From: Myrmaecium sp. VS I D KN 1
Lineage: Eukaryota > Ascomycota > Dothideomycetes > Valsariales > Valsariaceae
Length of the DNA stretch: 64,000 nucleotides
Assembly: GCA_019775845.1 (NCBI GenBank)
Contig: JADQAV010000005.1
Location: 62,001-126,000 of the forward strand
Reading direction: 5' to 3'
Shown piece after piece: positions 35,901-47,091 of the stretch (its first letter is position 1; each line of letters starts with the position of its first letter). A program made the position numbers and the translations under genes. The notes beneath the pieces are model-generated. The model had not been told where the DNA came from and ran no database searches. It saw only the letters and a list, made by a program, of their open reading frames with translations.

Positions 35901-36635
35901 CTACGAGCTCGCCAGAGCCCCCTCCTCCGCTCCGTCCACCACCGGCGTCGTCCGGACCTCCTCCCCCTTCTGCTGCTCCACCGGCTGCTCCTGCTCCTGC
36001 GGCGGTTCCTGCGCTTTCCACTCCGGCAACCCCTCCGCCAGCACCCGCTCCAAAAACTGCCGATGCGACTCGCCCTCCCGACGACGGCCAAGGCGACCGG
36101 CTTTCACGGCCTCGCGGACGCGATGGGCGGCAGGCGGACGGCCGCGGAGAGCCTGACGGACGTCCTTGGCGAGACGGTCGCGCTCGCGGCGGGCGAGACG
36201 CTCGGCCTCGGTGAGTAAGGGGGGGCGGTCGGCGAGCGGGGCGCCGAAGGGGGCGACGATGGCGTCGACGACGTGGCGGACGTGGCGGGAGGTGCGCCAG
36301 CCGGAGGTGATGGTGACGACGTCGCCGGTGCGGCAGGTGGCCGTCGGGTCGGAGGTCAGGTAGGTCGTGCTGGAGGGGTAGTACTGCGAGCTGTCAGTCG
36401 ATGGTTCTGTGTTTTCGGAAACTTCCTCTTTCTCTTTGCCCTCCTCTTGCCTATCGGATGCGCAAAGGACTCAATGGAACATGTGACATAAGGCCGAAAC
36501 AAGAGCACCAACCTTCCGAATATGCGCGTTCCACTCCCGCCCCGCAACCTCCACCTTGACGCACTTGGTCATCTTCCCCGCCGACACCACCACGCCCGTC
36601 AGCTTGCGCGGGGCGTTCCTAAGCACGGCGGCCAT
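35901..36635 (-). CDS. MRPS17: Mitochondrial small-subunit ribosomal protein uS17m
   Basis: Part of the mitochondrial small ribosomal subunit, where uS17 binds 12S/15S-type rRNA. Two exons, 36635-36513 and 36383-35901, give 201 residues. The OB-fold core is residues 10-75: KLTGVVVSAGKMTKCVKVEV in exon 1, then TGDVVTITSGWRTSRHVRHVV in exon 2. The N-terminus serves as the import signal, as is usual for this protein. The C-terminal 100 residues form a charged fungal extension ending in a Gln/Glu-rich tail. It lies between a convergent neighbour and TPS1 on the same strand. Confidence 0.87.
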
Positions 36636-37384
36636 CGCGATTTGTCCTTCCCTCTGTCCTCTTTTTTTCTTCTTTCTCTCTCCGAAAACGATCTTTCACT
36701 TCCGCGCGGAAAGGGGGTCTGATGTGCGAACGTATGGACGTGCTGTGTATATGCGAGAGAGCGGTGGTAGATGGGGATGTAGCGGAAGGGCGATTCGGGT
36801 TTGCGGACCTCCGGAGGCGGGTGGCTGCGTTGATGCGGCGGTCTGCCTGCAACACGGACGGAGGAAGCGCTTGCGAGGGGTTGAAGAGCCCGAGGAGATG
36901 TAGCGGAGTGCCTAGCAGCGGCGGGCTCGAGGCAGATAGGGACGAATGGTTGAAGGTGCTGGTCTGCTCGCTACCCGGCGGTGGTCGTCGTTCGCCTTGA
37001 CTTTTTACCTATCATGTCGGACGGAGATGGTCTCGGCTTGGCACTGCAAATCATGCAAACACGCTTGGGCGAGGCACGAGTTCACAGCAGAACGGAACTT
37101 TCCGACCATAGAAAAGAAGAATGACACGAGATAGTGAGAAGTTATCGATGCTTTCCGTGTTCATCAAATCATAGAGGTATCATTTTTTTCCACAGCGTAC
37201 ATACTCTATCGTGGTAATTTCCATTTTCGTCATGTGCCCCCGATTGCTGGCCGAACCGTCGCCCTTTCTGAACACAAAAGAAATCATGGTCTCGGAGTGA
37301 ACCCCCGCATCATAAGGATAGTAATACAAATGCCAATTCTGTGCGCCATCATGCATATCCAACCCCAAGTACCGTCCTGCTCAT
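36636..37384. other. Spacer between uS17m and TPS1
   Basis: About 750 bases with the uS17m promoter on the left and TPS1 3' sequence on the right. Nothing else seen. Confidence 0.55.
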
Positions 37385-39159
37385 CTACGCGGTGGGTTGT
37401 TCGGGGGAGACCTCTGCTGGGGGCGTTGAAGGAGTCTTTTTCGCCTCGTCTCCCGTTACTTCCACGATAGATCCCTTGCGAACCTTCAACTTCTTCTCAG
37501 CCTGCTCGGAAATCCTGGTAAGTTCGCTAACGAACGACTGTCCCCACCATGCACTGGAGTAGATGTCAGTTATTGCCTGCAAAGGCTGGACGGATCGGAT
37601 TTTGACATACCTGGTGTACTTGTTCACATATTTCGAAAGCTTCTGGTAGTTGATAGCACGCTGCTCGTCTCCCATAGTAACCGCATCATGGATAGCATCG
37701 GCCAGTTCTTCGGTATTCCAAGGATTGACAATAATGCTGCCGTTCAAGCTCTGCGCAGCGCCCGTGAATTCGGAAAGAATCATAGCACCGTGACGCTTCT
37801 CCTGGCAGGCAATGTATTCGTACGAGACCAGGTTCATACCGTCACGGGTGGAAGAAACGAGACAGACATCGGACACCGCGTAAAGAGCAATGAGCTCGTC
37901 GAACGACACGGATTTGTGCATGAAATGAATGGGCATGAACTCGATCGTGCCTGCCGACTGTCAGCAGTTGCGCAACTGTCAGCGATGTGACGGGAAAACG
38001 TACCGAATTTGCCATTAATCCTGCCAACGAGCTCGTTTACAACGGCACGAAGGTTCTGGTACTCCTCCACGTCTTGACGACTGGGTACCGCAACCTGCAC
38101 AAGTACCACCTTGCCAATCCATTCGGGATGTTCGGTCAAGAACACCTCCAATGCATGGAGCTTCTGCGGGACACCCTTGATGTAGTCGAGACGGTCGACG
38201 CCGACGATCAACTTAACTCCCTGGAACTTGCGCTCAAGCGTAGCGATGCGCTCCTGGACTTTAGGCTTCTTGAGGCCATCGGAAAACTTCTCGGGGTCGA
38301 TACCGATGGGGAAGGCACCGACGGTGATTACCTTGCCTTGGAATTCGACGCCGTTCGGGGTGGTGGGAAGGCCCCTGCGCGCGGTCAGTATCAGGCTCGG
38401 CTACGTCATAGGACTCGACTTACAAAATCCTGGAACAACTACTCAGGAAGTGCCTGGCGTAGTCGTAGGTGTGGAAACCGATCAGGTCGCAGTGGAGGAC
38501 ACCGAGAAGGATCTCGTTTCGTACGGGAAGGATACGGTAGATCTCGGAGCTGGGGAAGGGGGTGTGCAGGAAGAAGCCCAGCTTCACGTTCTTCTTTGTG
38601 TTGCCAATTTCCTCACGCAGCATGGCCGGTAGAAGCATCAAATGATAATCGTGAACCCAGACAAGGTCATTGTCTCTGACATCGGCGGCGACCGCCTTCG
38701 CGAACAAACGGTTTGCTTCGGTATAGGCGTTCCACGCTGATTCGTCGAAGGTGATCTCGCCGGGATGGTAGTGGAAGAGAGGCCAGAGGATGGAATCTGT
38801 AAGGGTTATTAGTATCGCAGATTGCGACGGCGCTTGCGCAAGGAAAGGGCGGACGTACTGGAAAAGCCGTTGTAATGCTTGTCGGCGAGCTCATCGTCGA
38901 GCATCACCGGGATCGCATTGTATTCCTCCTTCAGGCGGGACTTGAGGGTGGAGATTTCGTTTTCCGGCACCTCGAGACCTGGCCAGCCATACCACTGGAA
39001 CTTGGTGGCCTTGGAAAGACCGCTCAAACCGCTGACCAAACCACCGGATGACATGGAAAAGTCGTATTTGCCATCTTCGGAACGCTTGATGGTGATGGGC
39101 AGACGGTTGGAGACCAGAAGCAGTCTGCCCTCACTCTTTTCATCTTGCGACGCGGCCAT
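37385..39159 (-). CDS. TPS1: Alpha,alpha-trehalose-6-phosphate synthase (UDP-forming)
   Basis: Makes trehalose-6-phosphate from UDP-glucose and glucose-6-phosphate, the first step of trehalose synthesis, and influences glycolytic entry in fungi. Five exons, 39159-38859, 38796-38424, 38374-38004, 37950-37611 and 37553-37385, give 517 residues, full length for a stand-alone GT20 enzyme. Motifs include LLLVSNRLPIT near the N-terminus, HDYHLMLLP (149-157), HTPFPSSE (178-185), GVDRLDYIKG (283-292) and SRDGMNLV-type STRDGMNLVSYEY near the donor site. No phosphatase domain is attached, so it is Tps1 and not Tps2. Four AGGGG elements lie within 245 bp upstream, matching stress-response elements. Confidence 0.96.
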
Positions 39160-40473
39160 GGTGACGGTCGGAGTGCGAGAGGGGCGAGGAAGATGGTGAC
39201 GGAGGGAGGGAGGATGTTGTAGGTGGTAAGGTGGTGGAGCGGTTTGGAGGGGCGGCGAGGGGTTAAGTCAAGGCGTGGTGTGGTGGTGGTGGGAATGCAC
39301 AGCAGCGGTACAGTAAGGTAACTTAAGGCATGCACCTCGGTGATCGGAAGCTAGTGCTAAAGGCACTTTTAGCCGTGGGGGAGTTGGAAGGGCACGGAGG
39401 GGTGTCTGACGATAGAATGATCGAATGCGATGGACTCAAGATGTGGGTCGGCACCTCTTGGGCGCGATTGACAGGCGGCGGGTGTGTCCGCAAACCAACT
39501 CTCCGTTCTTCTCGCAGCTTCTGCCTTTCCGCGTTCGCGAGGAGTGTTGCCAGAGGGAGAGAGAAGGGGGGCACCAGTGATTGTGAACCGGGACCAACTC
39601 GTTGGAAAGGGCTCGAGTTGGCTTGGGCACTGGCAGGCGTGGAGAGGAGGGGTAATGGTACGGTAATGGTAACGATCTTGAGGTGATGACGAACGATCGG
39701 GCACATCGGGTCAATCCGGTAAGTTATTGTGAAACAGGTACCAGTACAATAGTACTACTGTTAGGTACGAAGTATGTATGTATCAACTACCTCCTGAATA
39801 TCATCGTTCGGTTCCGACAGAATGGCCTCCCATCGACTTCATGGCTCGAGAAGGCGAGAGTACCGTAAGGTAACCCGCCAAACGGGGTGCCCCCAAGATA
39901 ACGATCGGACGGGAAGGCGCGGTCAGGCTACCTACCTCTATAGGTGTTCCGGCTGGCCATCTCCCATCTGCCGTCTGCACGAAAAACAGAGAGAGGGAAG
40001 GACGGCATGGAAGAGAGCGATGCTGCCGTCCTCCCACGTCACGGCGCCCAACGTGCAGCAGCAGCGCCCGTCAGTTCGTCCCGTTCATGGTGGATACGGC
40101 AGGACCGTAGGTGGTAGGTGCCCGTTCGCCGCGCGGTTATGTCATCGCGGCGGGGAACTTCCTTGCTGCACGGTCCAATATGCCATTCGCCTCACGAAGC
40201 TGGGCCGCTCGTGGCCGCTGCTCTGTGGCTGGAGGACGAGCTGCGGCGGTGCGCTACCCGCCTTCGATCCCTCCATCCTCAGGCATCACCACGCGCGCCA
40301 TCCCGATCCCGACGCGTCTTTCGTTCCAAGTTCGTCCACGCACCAACGGTATCGGAGTAGCACCTGGTTCCGTTTGCCAACCGCATTCCTTTCTTTTCCT
40401 TTCCTTACCGGAACAGCGCCATAGCGCCGTGGGACCGACTGCAACCGCTCCTCCCCAGCCCTGCTCGTGCATC
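39160..40473. other. Divergent spacer TPS1 / HIRIP3-like gene
   Basis: 1.3 kb with both promoters. The TPS1 side is rich in AGGGG; the middle has TAGGTA/TACCTA words (39762, 39929). No gene seen. Confidence 0.55.
39180..39402 (-). promoter_or_regulatory. Cluster of AGGGG/CCCCT stress-response elements upstream of TPS1
   Basis: AGGGG is present at 39180-39184, 39248-39252, 39258-39262 and 39398-39402, that is 21-243 bp before the TPS1 start. In yeast, CCCCT elements bound by Msn2/Msn4 drive TPS1 under stress; related factors exist in filamentous fungi. The region is generally G-rich, so chance contributes. Confidence 0.45.
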
Positions 40474-41894
40474 ATGTCGGATTCCCCCCGCTCGGATCGA
40501 TCCGAGAGTCTGCCCCCGGACGGCGAGATCGAGAAGGCGTTACGCGATGTGGTCGCCAGCCTCTTTCGCGCCGACAACCTCGACGAACTCACCGTCAAGC
40601 GCGTGCGCGCGGCTGCCGAGCGGAACCTGGACCTGCCGACGGATTTCTTCAAGACGTCGGCCGAGTGGAAGGATAGAAGCAAGAGTGTCATCGAGGACGA
40701 AGTGGTAGGTACTGGAGTATTGGACCAGCGCTCTACGCTTTCCTGTAGAGAATTAATCGTGCGTTGCAGACAATTCAAGAGAATGCGAAGGAAGCCCCTC
40801 CCAGCCCCGAGGCCAAAAAGCCAACCGCCCGTAGCAAGAAGAACGGCCCGGCACGATCCAAAGCCCCCGCGAAGAAAGTCGATGCGGAATCGCCGCCAAG
40901 TAAAGGCACAAAGCGAAAGTCGCCCGCGCAGAAAGTAAAACCACAGAAGCGGAGGAAAGCTGTGGCAGAGTCGGACGAGGAATCCGAGGCGCACTCGGAG
41001 AGTGACTTCGAAGAGGAGGACAGCGCACCCAAGCGGAAACGAGGCGCGCGGACAAAGGTGGTGGAGTCAGATGAGGAGACGGACGAGGTTGCGGACGAGG
41101 AGGACGCTCCGAGGAAGGCTGCTAGCAGAGCTACCAAGAAAGCCAAAGGCAAGGCTATAGTCGACTCAGATGAAGACGAGGGAGAAGCACATTCCCCGCC
41201 GGAAGACGCTCAGTCAGACGCATCAGGCAGCAAGGCCAAGGCTGAAGCAAAAACTACGAGCCCAGACCCCGAACAGGAGCAGGATGGGGAACGAACAGAA
41301 AGCAAGGACGAGGACATCAGCGAAAAACCGACAGCAGAGCCTACTGCTGCCGCCGCCGCCAACGACTCGGAAAGCGAACTGTCGAGCGTGATCGACGAGC
41401 CTCCACCGCCGAAGCGGAAGCGCAAAGCGAAGAGCCCATCGGCCAAACCGGCCAAGGGCGCGGGCAAGGGAAAGCGGGGCAAGGCCGCCGCCGCCGCCGG
41501 CGCCGCGGCGGACGCCAACCTCGACCCGGACCAGGCCGAGATCAAACGGCTGCAGGGCTGGCTGATCAAGTGCGGGATCCGCAAGCTGTGGCACCGGGAG
41601 CTGGCCCCGTACGGGTCGGCGCGGGCCAAGATCGGGCACCTGAAGGGGATGCTGGCCGAGGCGGGCATGACGGGCCGGTACTCGGTCGAGAAGGCCAACC
41701 AGATCAAGGAGCGGCGCGAGCTGGCCGCGGATCTGGAGGCGGTCCGGGAGGGGAACAAGGCGTGGGGGAAGTCGGACGAGGATGCGGATGCGGATGCGGA
41801 CGAGGATGCCACCGCCACCGGGGGGAGGCCGCCGCGGAGGCGCCTGGCGAGGGGTCTGCAGGAGCTGGACTTTTTGGATGAGGATACGGATTGA
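40474..41894 (+). CDS. DEK_C-domain, HIRIP3-like chromatin protein
   Basis: Probable nuclear histone- or chromatin-binding protein. Two exons, 40474-40704 and 40770-41894, give 451 residues. Residues about 18-75 match a DEK C-terminal-type helical domain (EKALRDVVASLFRADNLDEL, LPTDFFKTSAEWKD). Residues 85-330 are a Lys-rich then acidic disordered linker with many SDEE/SDEDE casein-kinase-2-type sites and KRKR nuclear signals. Residues about 331-404 resemble the C-terminal block of animal HIRIP3, a histone H2A-H2B chaperone (IKRLQGWLIKCGIRKLWHRE, GRYSVEKANQIKERRELA). The tail holds an Asp-Ala repeat (GATGCG units near 41780) and ends in an acidic patch. The family match is from memory of the motif pattern, so orthology is inferred. 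Confidence 0.75.
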
Positions 41895-42866
41895 AGAGGT
41901 GAGGTGCACAGGGCTGAGCGGATCTGACATACATCTTGGAGGCGAGGCGCGCGAGGTTGACCGGTCGTTCTATCGTCCGTCGGATGCGATCAGCACTGCT
42001 ACTAGTACTCCTACTACTACTCCACCTAATCATCCGACACCGCCCCGAACTCGGACGGTATCAGTACGAGTCGGTCGTCATTTTTTCCGAAGGATCCCTG
42101 CGGCGGCAGGCATGCTGCTCTTCTTCGACTCTCCTACCGCATCCTCACCCGCGACTATCATATTCTGTCCTGTAAGACTCCGATAACCGCGGCTCCTTCT
42201 CCTCCCTGACCGGTTACTCTCTGCCGAGCCTATCCTCTTTTCCTCTCATCTCTTTCTTTCCCTGCTCGGCGCGTCGGATATGGAATTGGATGGGCGAGGT
42301 GCTGGCTGCGTTTTACGCTTGCCTTTCGAGCGGCAAGCAGCCTCCGTTTCTTGAGTTCTCCTCTACTCGAACATCGCGGGCTCGCTCACCACCCTGTCTC
42401 TCTCACTGTTGTACTTCGTATGAGTGGACGAGCGAGCGAGCGGTCAGAACCAAGAAGGAAGAAAACTGGTGTGCAATAGTCGCCATGTACTTCATTCCAC
42501 CATACCCTACTACCCGTCGTCGTTGAGTGGGACGTCCTCACGTCGCGACGGTAGGACAAACAGTAATGACGAACGCATCTGAGAAGATGGGTAGATACAT
42601 ACACACATACATTATAATCAAAATATAGATCTATTCACTGTGCCCATCTATCTCGCATCCCTTCAAACTCACTGGTTACGTACTTACATCTATCCACCCG
42701 TACAACCATGCATGCCTACAATCAAAGTACCTACAGTACCAATCCCCCTTCACCTCCTTTTACGACCGCGCGGCTGGATGAAGTCGGTAGGTAGGTACTG
42801 GAGGTCGGTCGTACGAGAAGATCCTAGTAAACGTAGGTACGGCGTCACCCATACACGACAGGGAGG

Positions 42867-42900
42867 CGCAGGCCGCAGGCCGCAGACCGCAGGCCGCCGC
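42867..42900. repeat. GCAGGCC heptamer tandem array
   Basis: Four units of GCAGGCC, one altered to GCAGACC, followed by a partial unit. Non-coding. Confidence 0.8.
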
Positions 42901-43288
42901 AGTGCAAGGCGTTCTTCTCCGGTTGTGGGGGCGGGAAGCCCGCGCGATCGGGATAGGTTGTGCTTTCGACGTTTCGAATCGGATCGTATGGAGATGAATA
43001 CGGTAGGTACCTAGGGAGGAATCTGATCGTACTTCGTCGCACTGTCTCCCGCGCGATGGGTCGGTCGACGGCCACGTGCTTTACCTACCGGTGAAGAGGT
43101 TAAGATAGGTAGCGGGAAAGTTGTGAGACGGCGGGCGGAGGTCAGTCGGTCAGCTCTCGCCGATCCAAACATCTTCTCCGGCTCAAAGATTGACCCGTCA
43201 TTTCGTCGAGGTTTTACATCGTCCGCAGCCTTTTCCTTCGACTATAGCAGTTAGTTACCACTCCTTACACCGTCTGCGTGGCTGTGTT

Positions 43289-43309
43289 GGTCGGTCGGTC
43301 GGTCGGTCA
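43289..43309. repeat. GGTC tetranucleotide run
   Basis: About five tandem GGTC units in non-coding sequence, a simple microsatellite. Confidence 0.8.
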
Positions 43310-44453
43310 GTGGAGTTCGTATTAACAGTCGATTTCGCGGATGCCGGTTCCCGAGGAGAGAAGAAAATCTCCGCTCCAGGGCTCTCTCCCATCTGCTGCT
43401 GCTGCTCCTCCTCCTTCTCCGCACGTCGCAAGGCTGCCAGGAGGGTTTTTCGCGGCGCCGGGCGCCATTTCGCTAGTTAGAGTTGAGGCGGACTTCGTTG
43501 GAGGGTTTTTTGGCTCAGGGCGTTCCCGTCGGACGGTTGCTCCCAGCGCTAGTTCAATCAGACTGGCAACGGGATTTTGGGGTCTTCTAGCAGTCGGAAA
43601 GGAAGGTCGAGTAGATATTATGGTTCAGCCTGACCCTGAGACGCCTCTTCCGCTGGAGTGTGATGTTTACCTGAACTACTTCGTATCTACATATCACTTC
43701 ACGGCTCACTGCCCTGTATACAGACTTACAGACAGACATATGGATCAAGTCCTAGTATATCAGAAACCTCCTTGCGCCAACGCATCTGCATCTCGTGAGA
43801 AAGAGCGACCAGTCAGCCGCCGCATCGGCCGGCATTTCCCCCCCTCCTCCTCCCTCAGCTCCCCCTCAGCCCCCCTCACGCACCCCCCAGTCTAACCAGC
43901 CTCGTCGACGTCACAGGTCTCGTCTACCACACGCTCGAACCCAATAGAACTTGGAAAAAACCCGACCAGGACCGGCCAGCCGTGGAGGAGCAAGAAGCAC
44001 GCTGGCCAGATATCAATAACTACGGCCCGGTCGTTGGTCATTTTGCTCTCTCTTCCCCTTCATCATCATCATCATCATCCTTTCTTCTGTCTCTGTCTTG
44101 TCTGTCTGCCTCGTGCGTTCCCCATCTGCCCAGCGCGGAAAGATCATTCCCCTCCCATCCCCACATATCAGCCCGACTCCACCGCAGCGCATCCTTGACA
44201 CATCACTTCCTTTTCGTGAGAGAGGCGTGTCATCCTGCAGCTGACCAAGCGACCGCCCACATTACCCGCCCTCTCCCGTCGTTTCTGCACTTGCCACCCT
44301 CATCACTGGTTCATCAACCGACCAAGTTCACCTGCGACTGAGAACGATCGACTTATCTCCCCCTCATAGCAAACATCTCAAGAGAGAGCGAACGACGAGC
44401 GTCGTTCCGATTTCGTAAGACACCCAGCCTCCGACCGTAGCATCTCATCGGCG

Positions 44454-47091
44454 ATGTCGGTCATCTACAAAGAGCGCGAACGAGAGCGCGACTGGGAAAC
44501 CGAATCCCGCGGCGGTGGAAGAGCATACACCACCGTTCGCCGATATAAGATCCCGGACGCCTTCGAGGAGGACTACGACAAGGAGGAGTCCCTGCGGATC
44601 GTCCGCCGCGAGCGCGAGCGCGAACCCGAAGAGGTCCGTGAGGTGAAGTACGTCTACGAACGAGACTACGAGCGAGAGCCGTCGTCGGTACGTGAGGTCC
44701 GATACGTCGAGCGGGACCGTTCGCCATCTCCCCGCCGCGAGGTGCGGGAGATCCGGTACGAGCGCGACATCGAGCGGTCGCCGACGCCCGTGCGCGAGCG
44801 CGAATGGCGGATCGAAAGAGAAGTGGATCATGAGCACCACCATCACCATCCTCCGTATGAGCTCGAGAAATACTCCAAGTCCACCGAGTACTTCGCTCAA
44901 CCGCAACCAGTCGTGCAGCCCATCGTCATCCGGACCGAAGTGCCTCAGCCCATCGTCATCAGGGAAGCGCCGGTCCAGCAGCAGATCATCGTACGCCACG
45001 AGGAACCGCAGTATGAGCTCGTCGAACGTTCCGACGATGACCGCCAAAGCCGACGGTCCCGCAGGGACGAGGATTACTACTACGAACGGCGCACTCGGGA
45101 AGTTGACCGAGCCGGCAAGCGCGATGACGCCTACTACGACGAGCGGGACTACCACCGCGACCGACATGATGACATGCATGCTTGGAGCGACGACGACATC
45201 GTCTTCGTCCACAAAGAACGCGACACCTGGGGCCGTGATGCCAGCCCACACCACAAGCGCCACCTTGCCGAAGGCCTCGTCGCTGGCGTCGGTGCAGCCG
45301 AGATCCTCAGGCATCACCGCAAGAAGCAAGGCGAAGATCCGGGACACCATGTCAGACAAGCGCTCGGCTATGGCGCCCTCGGTGCGGTTGGAGCCGAGGC
45401 GCTCTCCCGATTACGCTCGAAGTCTCGATCACGGTCAAGCTCCGGCGAAAGGCGCTCGAGGCACAGGCATCGCCATCGGAGCAGGTCGGCATCTCGAGCG
45501 AAGCAGCTGGCGGGATTGGCGGCTGTAGCTGGCATCGGTGCCCTGGCTTACGCGGCTGCGAAGAACAACAAACAAGGTGAGCCCGTGGAAGAACGTCGCA
45601 GCAGATCGAGACGTCGACGCCGCCGTCACTCGGTTAGTGGTGTCAGCAACTACAGCGACTACAGCGATGACGAAAGGAGCCCCAGTCGGTCGAGTAGCAA
45701 GCATTTGGACCCGAAGCATCGTAATCGCCGCATTGCTCAGGCTGGGCTCGCCAGCGCCGCTGCTGCCGGCTTGGTCGAGCGTGCTCGCAGCAAATCCCGC
45801 AGCCGCAAGGGCAAGTCCCGAAGCCGAAGCCGCGTCAAGACCGGAATCCCCATTGCCGCAGCAGGCCTTGCAGGCGCGGCGGTGACTGGGCTTTACGAAC
45901 GACAGAAGGCCAAGAAGGAAGAGAAGGAAATGTCGAGATCAAGGTCAAGATCCAGGTCCAGGTCGGTACACCGCTCTAGATCGCCAGGTGCTGCGAGTGA
46001 CACAGCTCTTGTAGAATACGGTGGTGATCCCGTCTACACGGACCCGGCTGCTGACCGGAGCCACAGGCGGCGCGCAAGAGATGACGATGACCCTGCCGAC
46101 TACCGCGGTAGACGGCGAGGTTCTTCGACCTCCTCTAGCGACTCCGACCGTCACCGATCCAGTCGTAGCCGGAGCCGTAGCCGGAGTCGTGGGCTTGCTG
46201 AGACAGCCGCCGTCGCTGGCGTGGCTGGTTTGGCGGCTCACGAAGCGGCGAAGAGACGCGAGCGTAAGAAGGCCGAGAAAGAACGACAACGTTAGTCATG
46301 TTTGTTCCTCCTGCGCGTGTGACACCCGACTAATGACCGAAGCAGGTCAGGCAGAGGAGGATAGGAGTTACAGTCCCCCCGGTGCACCTCCCGCAGGGTA
46401 CCCGCCTGGTCGGTATTACCCTGAGACCAACGAATTCCCTCCTCCGCCTCCGAACAACTACCATCATGACCCGAACTACACGCAATCCCCGGCGCCCTAC
46501 AATCCGGCGGATTATCCCCCTCCTCGTGGAGCGGACCATTATCCGTACTCCCCGCCGCCTGGCCCACAAGACCGATATTCCCCCCGCAATGGATACCCAC
46601 GCGCGGATGAAAATGTGAGTGCTCAGCCCACTCCGCAGCACTTGGACAGCGGTGGGTCAAGGCGTCCGCCTTCGACACCCAGGACAGGGAAGCTAACGCC
46701 CGAGGACGCAGATGGTGTAGCCACACCGACGGAGCATCAACCGCCGAAGCAGGTCCAGTTCGACCTCGGCTCAGATCACGGATCGCCTGAGCGTCGCCGT
46801 CACGACTCACCTGTGCGCCGGCACTCGGCGGACGATTACGAGAGCCGGGAGGCAAGAGGGCGTCGCCATCGGCGTCGTGCGGAGAAGCATCACCGTTCTC
46901 GTTCGGTTTCCTCCACGTCGTCGGGGGAGACTATCGATCTGCCTCCGCGGTTTGACAAGTATGGTCGACGGAAGGATGAGGATCCGCTCGCGGACAAGCT
47001 GGAAGACATCCTTTCCGGCAAGGGCACAGCCGGCAAGCTTTTCCAGAAGTTGACGGACGAGTTGATCTTCTCTCGGCGTCGACGTCGATGA
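44454..47091 (+). CDS. DUF3824 Ser/Arg-rich glycine-zipper protein
   Basis: Function unknown; belongs to the DUF3824 type of ascomycete proteins. Two exons, 44454-46290 and 46346-47091, give 860 residues. Residues 1-280 are extremely charged (RERERDW, REVKYVYERDYEREP-like repeats) with an HHHHH run. Then come at least four short Gly/Ala-rich hydrophobic segments spaced by basic RS tracts: AEGLVAGVGAAEIL, GYGALGAVGAEAL, LAGLAAVAGIGALAYAAA, AAAGLAGAAVTGLYE. They resemble glycine zippers and may insert in or lie on a membrane. The second exon encodes a Pro/Tyr-rich region (YPPGRYYPETNEFPPPPP) typical of the family and ends with a predicted helix and Arg-rich tail. RS repeats are likely phosphorylated. 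The 55-nt intron sits between the two halves. Confidence 0.82.

Larger units (their letters stand above)
41895..44453. other. Long spacer with dense TAGGTA/TACCTA words
   Basis: 2.6 kb, no supported gene. Between 42728 and 43106 there are at least seven TAGGTA/TACCTA words, one a perfect TAGGTACCTA palindrome (43004-43013). It also has a degenerate GCAGGCC heptamer array (about 42867-42900), a GGTC tetramer run (about 43289-43309) and a CAT repeat near 44059. It is probably the promoter and long leader of the DUF3824 gene. Confidence 0.6.

Noticed and set aside
43341-43895. 184-codon plus-strand frame upstream of the DUF3824 gene
   Set aside because: Low-complexity ends, no conserved motif; more likely promoter or leader.
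44445-45359. 304-codon minus-strand frame opposite the DUF3824 gene
   Set aside because: Val/Asp/Leu-rich complement of RE/DE repeat codons, with no independent signal.
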